Part shown: in pieces, positions 45,197 through 53,055 of the stretch
How the letters are laid out: each line of letters begins with the position of its first letter
Position numbering within the stretch: the first letter of the stretch is position 1
Assembly: GCF_020700235.1 (NCBI RefSeq)
Contig: NZ_CP085301.1
Span: forward strand, 2,790,001-2,854,000
Direction of reading: 5' to 3'
Source: Haladaptatus pallidirubidus
GTDB taxonomy: Archaea; Halobacteriota; Halobacteria; Halobacteriales; Haladaptataceae
Length of the DNA stretch: 64,000 nt
The notes under the pieces: model-generated
What the model was told of the DNA's origin: nothing
What the model saw: the letters and a program-made list of their open reading frames with translations, nothing else
Database searches by the model: none
Program-made: the position numbers and the translations under genes

Positions 45197-45691
45197 CTAC
45201 AATTCCTTTTCGTAGACGTACTCCCAGACACCGAACCCATCCGCTTCACGCTCCTCGATGCGGTCGAAATCGCGCGCTTCGTAGAATCCGACACCGACCC
45301 CGTTATCCGCCAAAACGCTCAATCGAACTCGCTCGCCGCCACGCTCGCGCAGTCGCCCCTCCACACGATTGAGCAATCGGCTTCCCAACCCCGACCCCCA
45401 TTCGTCAGAAACGACGTAAATCCGGAGTAACTGAAAAACGGCCTCCGCGTCCGGATGCGGCGCGGCGTGGACGAAACCAATAATCTCCTCGTGCTCCGCA
45501 ACGAAAACCTCGTGGTCTGTGCGGGTCGCGCTCTCGCGGAGGCGTTCGGTGTCGTACCACTCGTCGATGGTTTCGTCCACGGTACTGGCCCCGATGATAT
45601 CGTCGTAGGCCGAGTGCCACGACTCCCGGGCGACGCACCGGATGGCAGTTGCGTCGCCCGGTTCCGCGGGACGAACGGTTGGATTCGTCAT
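45197..45691 (-). CDS. GNAT-family N-acetyltransferase
   Basis: 164 residues. The GNAT fold is seen in VRPAEPGDATAIRCVARESWHSAY, IGFVHAAPHPDAEAVFQLLRIYVVSDEWGSGLGSRLL (acetyl-CoA pyrophosphate loop, V-x-x-E-x-G-S-G-x-G-S) and a C-terminal VGFYEARDF. Acceptor unknown. Stand-alone gene, divergent from the ABC transporter operon. Confidence 0.85.
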   Translation of the reverse strand: MTNPTVRPAEPGDATAIRCVARESWHSAYDDIIGASTVDETIDEWYDTERLRESATRTDHEVFVAEHEEIIGFVHAAPHPDAEAVFQLLRIYVVSDEWGSGLGSRLLNRVEGRLRERGGERVRLSVLADNGVGVGFYEARDFDRIEEREADGFGVWEYVYEKEL

Positions 45692-45797
45692 ACACAGCTC
45701 TCGTCATGAGCTGTCAAAAGTATTGCTCGAATCGTCCCATTGTCACGACGTGTCAATGATCAGAAAGCACATGTGGGTCGCCTGTGAAACCCTCTCC

Positions 45798-46745
45798 ATG
45801 GCCGCCATCAGAACGCAGTCTCTCACGAAGCGATTCGGCGACGTTGTCGCGGTTCGCGACGTGAATCTCACGGTCGAAGAGGGCGAAATCTTCGGCTTCC
45901 TCGGGCCGAACGGCGCGGGGAAATCCACGACCATCAACATGCTGTTGGATTTCATGCGCCCGAGCGAGGGAACAGCGGAGGTTCTCGGACACGACGCACA
46001 GAAAGAACCGCGAGCAATCCGAAATCGAATCGGCATCCTCCCGGGGGGCTACGACCTGTACGACCGACTCACGGCGCGCGAACATCTCGAATTCGCCATC
46101 GACGCGAAAAACGCCGATGCAGACCCGTCGGAACTCATCGACAGGGTCGGACTCTCCCAAGAGGACGCCGACCGAAAGGTCGGGGGCTACTCGAAGGGGA
46201 TGGCCCAGCGCCTCGTGTTGGCCTCCGCACTGGTGGGCGACCCCGATCTGCTCATTTTAGACGAGCCCTCCTCGGGACTCGACCCGCACGGCATCCGCGA
46301 AATGCGCGAACTCATTCGCGGCGAGGCAGACCGCGGCACGGCCGTGTTCTTCTCCAGCCACATCCTCTCGGAAGTCGAAGCGGCTTGTGACCGGGTCGGC
46401 ATCATGAACAACGGGCGACTCGTCGCCGAGAATACGGTCGAAGGTCTTCGCGAACTGACCGGTGCGAGTTCGCAGTTGATTCTGAAAGTCGGTCGCGTCC
46501 CAACAGAACTCGACTTGACGAGCATCGAGGGCGTCTCCGGCGTCTCCGTCGATGACTCCGCACTTCGCGTGTCCTTTTCCGATCCCGGCAAAAAAGCGCA
46601 GGTGGTTAAGCGCGTGGATGCCGCGACGCGAATTACGGACATCAAGTCCGAACAGGCGTCGCTCGAAGAGCTGTTCGACAGTTACACCAGAGGCGAGGAA
46701 CCGACCGGCAGAAAACCCGAATCGCCAGCGGAGGTGTCGGCATGA
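45798..46745 (+). CDS. ABC transporter ATP-binding protein
   Basis: 315 residues. Walker A GPNGAGKST at 36-44, the signature YSKGMAQRL, Walker B LLILDEP and the switch His in FFSSHILSEVE are present. The subfamily resembles ABC-2 type exporters (CcmA-like). ATG 45798 gives the standard start (AIRTQSLTKRFGDVVAV). It overlaps the permease gene start by 4 nt, a two-gene exporter operon whose permease is interrupted. Confidence 0.9.
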   Translation: MAAIRTQSLTKRFGDVVAVRDVNLTVEEGEIFGFLGPNGAGKSTTINMLLDFMRPSEGTAEVLGHDAQKEPRAIRNRIGILPGGYDLYDRLTAREHLEFAIDAKNADADPSELIDRVGLSQEDADRKVGGYSKGMAQRLVLASALVGDPDLLILDEPSSGLDPHGIREMRELIRGEADRGTAVFFSSHILSEVEAACDRVGIMNNGRLVAENTVEGLRELTGASSQLILKVGRVPTELDLTSIEGVSGVSVDDSALRVSFSDPGKKAQVVKRVDAATRITDIKSEQASLEELFDSYTRGEEPTGRKPESPAEVSA

Positions 46746-47580
46746 GCTGGCTCTCGGTGGCGAAAAAGGACTTCATCGACTCCCGTCGCTCGAAAGGGCT
46801 GTTGGGTCTCATCTCTCTGTACGTTCTGCTGTTGGCGCTCATCGTCTACTTCGCGGGCGATAGCCCGCAAAGCGCGATGACGGACGTGCTCGCGCTGGTG
46901 TCGCTCATCGGTATCTTCATCATTCTCAGCGCGCTCATCGTCGCCTATCTCTCCATCGCTGGCGAGCGCGAATCGGGGAGCATCAAATATCTGCTCGGAC
47001 TGCCGAACACGCGATTCGACCTCGTGGTCGGGAAGTTCGCCGGTCGCTCCATGGTTATCACGGTCGGTTTGCTGTTGGCGTTCGGCGTCGCTGGCGCGCT
47101 GGGGGTCGTTCTGCTCGACAGTGTCGACTTCGTCGTGTTCGCGAAGTTCTTCCTGCTGATGCTGTTTTTCACCCTGACGTACATCGGCATCGCGGTCGGT
47201 TTGTCGGCGCTCTGCGCCTCGCGTTCGCGCGCGATGGCGAGTTCCGTCGGCGTGTTCTTCGTGTTTAACGTCCTCTGGACGGTTCCGACGATTTCACCGG
47301 CAGCAATGCTTCGGTACGTTGCCGAAGATAAGCTCGGAATGGTCTTCGGCCCTGAAATCTACGAACTCGTCTTCCTCATCAGTCCGCCCTACGCGTTTCA
47401 GCGCGCCGCCGGACTCGTCTTCACCGAACAGAGCATCTACTTCCCTCGGTACTTCTCCCCCCCCAGATGAACATCCCGTTCTATCTGGAGGAGTGGTTCA
47501 TGCTCGTCATCCTCGGCGCGTGGCTCGTCGTCCCGCTGACGATCGGCTACCTCTCGTTCGAGCGCGCCGACTTGGGATAA
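46742..47580 (+). pseudogene. ABC-2 type transporter permease, frameshifted at a C8 tract
   Basis: From ATG 46742, six transmembrane segments are read (first WLSVAKKDFIDSRRSKGLLGLISLYVLLLALIVYF). At 47457-47464 there are eight consecutive C; the frame then closes at 47470 in place of the last part. The missing end, MNIPFYLEEWFMLVILGAWLVVPLTIGYLSFERADLG, is read in another frame to TAA 47580. Either one C more or two fewer restores it. The last helix is likely needed for function. Slippage-type phase variation, sequencing error or real loss all fit. Confidence 0.8.
47457..47464 (+). repeat. C8 homopolymer at the permease frameshift
   Basis: Eight consecutive C residues at the point where the permease frame is lost. 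Such tracts are prone to slippage in replication and to errors in some sequencing methods. Confidence 0.85.
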
Positions 47581-47791
47581 TCGTCACTGCTATTTTCACA
47601 CTCAAGCGATTTTTTGCGCGTTTCCAGTAATAGATACCACAGCGAACCGGTCACTCGCTTTGCCTGACGAACAGCGAACTGAGTTCTCCACGAAACGACG
47701 CAACAACCGGTCGTGCCCGCCACGCTGTGTTCGTTTGATTTCGGAGCGTAAACTGCTGCTAACCGATTTCCGCGAAACGCAGTATTCCAAA

Positions 47792-48364
47792 TTATTCCGA
47801 AGCGACGTAGTTTTCCGCCAGTTCTCCTTGCAGGTCGTCGTTGCCCAATCCCTCCAACGTGTCCGAAAGTGACGCTTTCAGCGACTGAATCTCGGTGACG
47901 AGTTCTCGATACTCATCGCGACCGTTGAGTTCTTCCAAACTCATTCGCGTTTCGAGCGTCGCTCGTTTCGAAGACAACGTGAGTAGTTGCTGAACGTCGG
48001 TGGAGTATGTCGCGCGCTGTGCCAGCGTCGTAACGATGTCGTGTAACTGATTTGGGGAACGAATTGGTTTGACGACGTAATCGTCGTAGCCGAGTTCGAG
48101 CACGTCGAAGTCGGGTTCCGACGCGGTAATCATCCCGACCCGACAGTCCAACTGTCGTTCACGGATTGCTTCGAGAACGTCGTCGCCATTCACCCGTGGC
48201 ATATCCCTGTCGAGGAGTGCGATGTCGATGGTGTCGTCCGCGTACTCCATCGCTTCGGCACCGTCGTATGCGGTGTACACTTCGTACTCCTCGTCGAGCC
48301 ACCGGGTGTACAAGTCTGCAATCGAACGTTCGTCGTCGGCGACGAGAACGGTGTGGCTGCTCAT
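47792..48364 (-). CDS. Response regulator with HalX domain
   Basis: 190 residues. The receiver domain occupies 1-115: acidic pair LVADDERSI, phospho-acceptor Asp52 in LLDRDMPRVNG, and the switch Thr/Lys in MITASEPDFDVLELGYDDYVVKPI. Residues 125-185 form the HalX helical domain (LLTLSSKRATLETRMSLEELNGRDEYRELVTEIQSLKASL). The HalX partner and kinase are not in the window. It lies 311 nt downstream of the Bat-type regulator on the same strand. Confidence 0.85.
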   Translation of the reverse strand: MSSHTVLVADDERSIADLYTRWLDEEYEVYTAYDGAEAMEYADDTIDIALLDRDMPRVNGDDVLEAIRERQLDCRVGMITASEPDFDVLELGYDDYVVKPIRSPNQLHDIVTTLAQRATYSTDVQQLLTLSSKRATLETRMSLEELNGRDEYRELVTEIQSLKASLSDTLEGLGNDDLQGELAENYVASE

Positions 48365-48675
48365 AGCGCCATGCTCCGACCATCCGGTTGTCGCCGGGCG
48401 GCCTTCGGTTCGAATTCATGCGAGCGATACCCTCGCTGAGTCGTTTGTGTATCCATCGGTCTGAGTCGTCTGGTTTGGCGGATCGGGAACGCAATCCACA
48501 AGCGGAGACGAGGCGTTCAGTCACACCGGAGAGACAGAATTCACTATCAAAGAAGGTGAAACGCGCACATCTCCGTTTGGGGGAATCACGACGGAATATA
48601 CAGAGCGAAATCAGTTGAGACCACATGTTTCCCACGAAACATGCTTAAGTACTGTTCCCGTTCGTATTTATACGA
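48365..48675. other. Intergenic region with an 8-bp palindrome
   Basis: 311 bases between the Bat-type gene and the response regulator. CATGTTTC (48624-48631) and GAAACATG (48636-48643) form a perfect inverted repeat around CCAC, close to a CTTAAG hexamer and an AT-rich stretch. It could be an operator for the response-regulator promoter or a 3' structure of the upstream gene. No gene is seen. Confidence 0.45.
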
Positions 48676-49326
48676 TTACTCTTCTAACGAACGAAATGAC
48701 CCGGCGATGAGGTTCGAGTAGCCGCGACGCAAACGACCGCCGACCGCCTGCGGCGATATCTTCAGTTCGTCGGCCAACACCTCCAGCGTGATATCTCGCG
48801 GCCGTTCGAAATAGCCTTCCTCGTAGGCCGTGACGAGCGTTTCCTGCTGTGCAGGCGTCAGCGTTCTCAACTGCTGTGTCGTCATCTCCTGTAAAGAGTA
48901 GACGCGATGGACTTCCACCGTAATTCCCTCCCGTCGGCAAAAGGATTGGAACGAGGACATCTGTTCCTGTGCCGGAAATCGGAGGTGGAACGTCCATCCG
49001 TCCGCCGTGCCGTTTGCCTCCATCACCGTTGCATTAGCCTCTTCGATTCCTCGCACGAATCCGGTAATTTCTTCGTTCCAAACCGCTCGGAACAGCGTCC
49101 CATCAGAAAAGGAATCGAGCCTCGTGAGGTCTTGTATCGCGGGCTCGTCGCGCACCGCGGTTTCGAACTGACCAATCGTATCTCCCCACGCCCAGAAAAA
49201 GGGAAACACGGCGGTTCCCGTCGGAACGATGCGCTCGAGTTCTATTTGCAACTGCGAATCCGATTGTAGTGCGCGGCCGAGCGCGAACTCGTCGGCGGGT
49301 ATCGAAATCTCCACGATGGTACTCAT
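48676..49326 (-). CDS. Bat-type helix-turn-helix (HTH-10) transcription regulator
   Basis: 216 residues. The N-terminal part (STIVEISIPADEFALGRALQSDSQLQIELERIVPTG...FPFFWAWGDTIGQFETAV) is the sensor-like module of Bat-related proteins. The C-terminal HTH-10 domain is LTPAQQETLVTAYEEGYFERPRDITLEVLADELKISPQAVGGRLRRGYSNLI. Haloarchaea carry dozens of these. ATG 49326 gives the common start. The target genes are unknown. Confidence 0.85.
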   Translation of the reverse strand: MSTIVEISIPADEFALGRALQSDSQLQIELERIVPTGTAVFPFFWAWGDTIGQFETAVRDEPAIQDLTRLDSFSDGTLFRAVWNEEITGFVRGIEEANATVMEANGTADGWTFHLRFPAQEQMSSFQSFCRREGITVEVHRVYSLQEMTTQQLRTLTPAQQETLVTAYEEGYFERPRDITLEVLADELKISPQAVGGRLRRGYSNLIAGSFRSLEE

Positions 49327-49399
49327 ATAATCAGCGCCACGTCTGGACACTTTCACGGGAGTGTCTTGAAAGTTATTGCCGCTGTAAACTCGCTCTATA

Positions 49400-50449
49400 T
49401 TATATAACGTTCGTCGTCGTCGCCGCTTCGATGGCCGCGGCTTCGTTCATCCCGTTGCCGAGTATCGTGTATCTATCGCGGATTTCGTGGGCCGTGGTGA
49501 GTGCTTCGACGACCGTTTTGCCGTCGATTTCGAGGCCGTCTGCAGTTGTCGGCGCGCCGATAGTCGCCAATGCGTCTCGGATTCCCTGCCAGTTTCCGCC
49601 GTGGAGATATTCGGTGATGATGGAACCGACGCCGACTTGGTGGCCGTGGAGGGCCGCCCCGGGCGCGATGCGGTCGAGTTGGTGCGAAAAGAGATGTTCC
49701 GCCCCGCTGGCCGGACGCGACGACCCCGCGATGCTCATCGCCACGCCGGAGGAGACGAGCGCTTTGGTGACGACCCACGCCGACTCCTCCAAGCCGGGTT
49801 TGATGGACTCCGCGTTATCGACCAGCATCTCCGCGGTCATCTCCGCGAGCGCGGCCGAGTAGCCCGAATATTCGACGTTTTGGAGACGGTTTGCGAGCCG
49901 CCAATCCTTGACCGCGGTGTAGTTGCTGATGATGTCCGCACACCCCGCCGTCGTGAGCCGCCACGGCGCGTCCGCGAGTATTTCCGTATCCGCGACGACC
50001 GCCAATGGCGGTTCCGCGGCGACGCTGTGCCGAGTGTTCTTTTCCGGCACCGACCCCCGACCGCTGACGATTCCGTCGTGACTCGCCGCCGTCGGGATCG
50101 AGACGAATCCGCGTTTGATTTCGTCGCTCGCCATTTTGGCGATGTCGATGGCTTTTCCGCCGCCGACGCCGACGAGGTAGCCCGCATCGACTTCGCGCGC
50201 GACTTCGATAACGCGTTGGACGGACGCGAAACTCGCCTCCTTGATGACCACCGTTTCGACGGCGATTCCTTCCTCCTCGAACTGCGCGACGACTCGTTTG
50301 CCCGCCACGTCGTTCGGCGTCGGACTCGTGACGACGAGCGGAACGCCGTGGAGATGTAGTTCCGAGATGGCGTCCACCGTCTCGGAGAGGACGCCGTGGC
50401 CCACCACCACGTTTCGAGGCAGGCGAATCCAGGTAGATTTATCGAACAT
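49400..50449 (-). CDS. egsA: sn-Glycerol-1-phosphate dehydrogenase
   Basis: 349 residues. GGGKAIDIAKMASD binds NAD(P); SIPTAASHDGIVSGRGSV, the zinc-site histidines in LFSHQLDRI and LHGHQVGVGS, and ISNYTAVKDW mark the archaeal enzyme. It makes sn-glycerol-1-phosphate from dihydroxyacetone phosphate, fixing the stereochemistry of archaeal lipids. Two start codons are possible (50458, 50449); MFDKSTWIRLP at 50449 is the family start. Confidence 0.93.
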   Translation of the reverse strand: MFDKSTWIRLPRNVVVGHGVLSETVDAISELHLHGVPLVVTSPTPNDVAGKRVVAQFEEEGIAVETVVIKEASFASVQRVIEVAREVDAGYLVGVGGGKAIDIAKMASDEIKRGFVSIPTAASHDGIVSGRGSVPEKNTRHSVAAEPPLAVVADTEILADAPWRLTTAGCADIISNYTAVKDWRLANRLQNVEYSGYSAALAEMTAEMLVDNAESIKPGLEESAWVVTKALVSSGVAMSIAGSSRPASGAEHLFSHQLDRIAPGAALHGHQVGVGSIITEYLHGGNWQGIRDALATIGAPTTADGLEIDGKTVVEALTTAHEIRDRYTILGNGMNEAAAIEAATTTNVI

Positions 50450-50540
50450 ACCTCTCATTCGTGATGGGTCCGTGAAACAGTTTACCCTCTCTCGGAACGT
50501 GGACGCGGATGCAGAAGGGACGTTATCGAATGTATCTCAA

Positions 50541-50676
50541 TCGAAACGAGAAAGCAGGACTGCACACTCTCGGATTTTGGATGAATGTCGTCGGCAAATC
50601 CGGATTTCAATGGAATCGAAACGAGGAAAGCAGGACTGCACACCCTCAAATGTCGGGAGGATGTCGTCGGCAAATC
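50541..50676 (+). repeat. Two direct copies of a ~60-bp repeat
   Basis: TCGAAACGAG...GGCAAATC is found at 50541-50600 (60 nt) and again at 50616-50676 (61 nt). Long shared pieces are AAAGCAGGACTGCACAC and TGTCGTCGGCAAATC. Each copy ends in the sequence that opens copy B of the structured element, so the left flank of that element may have been duplicated twice. Confidence 0.65.
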
Positions 50677-51014
50677 ACGACTCCAATCAAACCGCAACCG
50701 CCTCCGCAGGCCACATCCTCCCCAACCGACTCCATCAACTCGCTAACGCTCGTTTCGGTCGTCCCTCGCGCGCTAGTCAGCAGGCCTTCGGAACGTCCTC
50801 AGGCCTGCCGACGCACGCGCCACTGTGGTTTGTGAAAATTCACGAAATCCGAATTTTGCCATCTGGCGCGCGCTGGCACACCCCTGGACTTCACGTCCGA
50901 AAGGGTGTGCTAAAGTCGCGCGAGGGATGACTGAGTGACGAAGGAATCGGTTGGGGAGGCATGTGGGCGGATACAGTGCGGTGGCGGTCACGTGTTGTCG
51001 TGACTCGCTAGCAA
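50662..51014 (+). repeat. Structured inverted-arm element, copy B
   Basis: About 350 bp in the 712-bp gap between egsA and the epimerase gene. It runs colinear with the minus strand of copy A. The left arm (50697-50772) is 76/76 identical to copy A's right arm; the right end (about 50990-51014) is an imperfect inverted repeat of the left. Inner hairpins: GCAGGCCT/AGGCCTGC (50780-50808), CGCGCCA/TGGCGCG (50816-50870) enclosing AAAATTC/GAATTTT (50835-50857), and GCACACCC/GGGTGTGC (50876-50910) with inner GGAC/GTCC. Some stems differ in sequence from copy A but keep pairing. Confidence 0.75.
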
Positions 51015-51161
51015 CAAATTCAAATTGACCGACTTTATACCAATTAGAATAACATTCTGCCAGTTCTGTCGTGATACCTCTACGCTGTCGAAAACAGTCT
51101 TCGAGGAACAAACACACGAAAACCACACTCACCCAGTCAAATCAAAACCACGTCTCAGCTC

Positions 51162-52151
51162 TTATATCGTATCCAGAACGCCCAGCACTCTTTCCTCGCT
51201 TTCTCGGCCGGGGTCGTGCTCGCTTCCGTCGCGCTCACTTTCCAGATGCTCCGCAACCGTCCTCTCCATCGCCTCCGCTACTGGTGTCGATTCCCAACCG
51301 AGACTCGCAAGCTTGCTCGTGTCGAGGACGTGCGGATAGTCCCGATAGAGGATGTAGTCGTCCACCGAGAGGCCCGCCGTCGAGAGTTCGCGGTCGCTGG
51401 CGTGGACGAGTTCCACGTCGGTCTCAAAGGCGTCCGCGATAAGCCCCAGCATCTCGTCCATCGTGACGAGTTGCCGGTCGCCGACGTTGTACGACTCTCC
51501 CGGTTCGCCCTCCTCGGCGACGATTCGGAGGGCGCTTGCCACGTCCTCCACGTAGGCGCGGTGCCAGAGGTTCTGGCCGTCGCTGGGCACGAGCAGTCGG
51601 TCGTACTCGTTCACCCGGTCGAGCCAGAAGTCGAGGCGTTCGGTGTAATCGTGCGGGCCGTAGACGATGCAGGGCCGGACGCTCATCGCGTTCACGCCGC
51701 GCTCTGCGGCCTCGAAGATGGCGCGGTCGCCCTCTGCTTTTCGCGGGCCGTAGGAGTCGTGCGAATCGTCGGTGGCCTGTTCGGGCGTGCAATCGCAGAG
51801 TTCCGTCTCGTTTTCGCGCTTGGGGATGACTTCCGTCGCGTAAGCGCTTCCGCTAGAGATGTAGACGTAGCCGTCCACGTCCGCGAATATTTCCGTCGCA
51901 GCGCGAACCTCGTGGGGTTCGTACGCCACGCAGTCGATGACGATGTCCGGGCTGACTTCCGATTTCGCCGCTTCCAGCGCGGAATCGTTCGTTCGGTCGC
52001 CCTCGAAGTGGGTGACTCCCTCGGTATCCGCAAAGGGATTGTCGTGGTTGCCGCGATTGAAGATGGTCACGTCGTAATCGTTGCCGAGCAAATCGTTCAC
52101 GAGGTGACGACCGATGAATCGGGTGCCACCGATGACGAGTGCGCTGTCCAT
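51162..52151 (-). CDS. NAD-dependent epimerase/dehydratase (extended SDR)
   Basis: 329 residues. NAD-binding motif VIGGTRFIGRHLV; catalytic triad Ser in YISSGSAYA and Tyr-X3-Lys in SYGPRKAEGD; a VRPCIVYGPHDYTERLDFW segment close to RNA-binding or nucleoside-sugar epimerases. It is a soluble enzyme for a nucleotide-sugar or similar substrate that cannot be named. It has no sugar-pathway neighbours. Confidence 0.85.
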   Translation of the reverse strand: MDSALVIGGTRFIGRHLVNDLLGNDYDVTIFNRGNHDNPFADTEGVTHFEGDRTNDSALEAAKSEVSPDIVIDCVAYEPHEVRAATEIFADVDGYVYISSGSAYATEVIPKRENETELCDCTPEQATDDSHDSYGPRKAEGDRAIFEAAERGVNAMSVRPCIVYGPHDYTERLDFWLDRVNEYDRLLVPSDGQNLWHRAYVEDVASALRIVAEEGEPGESYNVGDRQLVTMDEMLGLIADAFETDVELVHASDRELSTAGLSVDDYILYRDYPHVLDTSKLASLGWESTPVAEAMERTVAEHLESERDGSEHDPGRESEERVLGVLDTI

Positions 52152-52284
52152 GCCGGGGTGATTTCGGGTGGTGGCGCAAAACGCTACCGAAGGCGGAGAT
52201 GCGAGTTAATTATCGTCGGTTCGTCGGTCAAGAAATTGCGTTGGCCGGTAGAATGTTTATCTCCCGTGCCACAGTAGTCCAAGT

Positions 52285-53019
52285 ATGCAGGTACGCGAAG
52301 CGAGAACGGAGGATATCGCCGGAATGCAAACGGTCGCCGAGCGGTCGCTCTCGGCCACCTATTCGCACTTTGTGGACGAAGAGGTAATCGAACACGCGGT
52401 TTCGGAGTGGTACTCCGACGAAAATCTCGAATCCGAGTTCCAGAGTCGCGGCATGCTGTTCCTCGTCGCGCTCGAAGGCGGCGACGTGGTCGGCTTCTCA
52501 CAAAGCGACATGCTCCCCGACGTTCCCGAGGGGAACATCCTCTGGTTGCACGTGGACCCCGACTATCGCGGCGAAGGCGTCGGTACGACGCTCCTCGGCA
52601 GAACGCAAGAGGAACTCAGAGAGAAGGGTGTCGAAACCCTGATGGGGTTGGTTCTCGCCGACAACGAGGAAGGGAACCAGTTCTACGAAGACAACGGATT
52701 CACCAAGGTCAGCGAACGCACCGCCGAAATCGGCGACCAGACGTACACCGAGAACGTGTACGCCGAAACCGAGACGGCGGTGTTGGAACCCCGTCAGTAC
52801 GAAAACGAGACGCTCTACATCAACCGCGCCGAAAGCAGTCGCGGGTCGAAAGCGCCGTTCTTCGCGGTGTTCACGGGCGAGGACGCAAAAACCCGCTACG
52901 GCTACTTCTGCTCGAACTGCGAATCCTTCGACAACTCGATGGATAGCATGGAGCGAATCCAGTGCAACGACTGTGAGAACAAGCGAAAGGCGGCGCGGTG
53001 GGACTCGGCGTATCTCTGA
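52285..53019 (+). CDS. GNAT acetyltransferase fused to a DUF5816 zinc-ribbon domain
   Basis: 244 residues. Residues 1-150 are a GNAT domain (VREARTEDIAGMQTVAERSL, ILWLHVDPDYRGEGVGTTLLGRTQEEL with the acetyl-CoA loop, and NQFYEDNGFTKV). Residues 170-244 form a DUF5816-like domain: LYINRAESSRGSKAPFFAVFTGEDAKTRYGYFCSNCESFDNSMDSMERIQCNDCENKRKAARWD, with CxxC pairs for one zinc. DUF5816 usually occurs as a separate small haloarchaeal protein, so the fusion links it to acetylation. The substrate is unknown. Confidence 0.8.
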   Translation: MQVREARTEDIAGMQTVAERSLSATYSHFVDEEVIEHAVSEWYSDENLESEFQSRGMLFLVALEGGDVVGFSQSDMLPDVPEGNILWLHVDPDYRGEGVGTTLLGRTQEELREKGVETLMGLVLADNEEGNQFYEDNGFTKVSERTAEIGDQTYTENVYAETETAVLEPRQYENETLYINRAESSRGSKAPFFAVFTGEDAKTRYGYFCSNCESFDNSMDSMERIQCNDCENKRKAARWDSAYL

Positions 53020-53055
53020 GAGTACACCGATTCGATTCCGGATTCGACCCCACGG

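Noticed and set aside
48400..48425. GGTTCGAATTC resembling a tRNA T-loop
   Set aside because: No acceptor, D or anticodon stem could be fitted around it on either strand.
50541..50676. Direct repeats considered as a CRISPR array
   Set aside because: Only two imperfect ~60-bp units with a 15-bp gap, no regular spacers, no cas genes.
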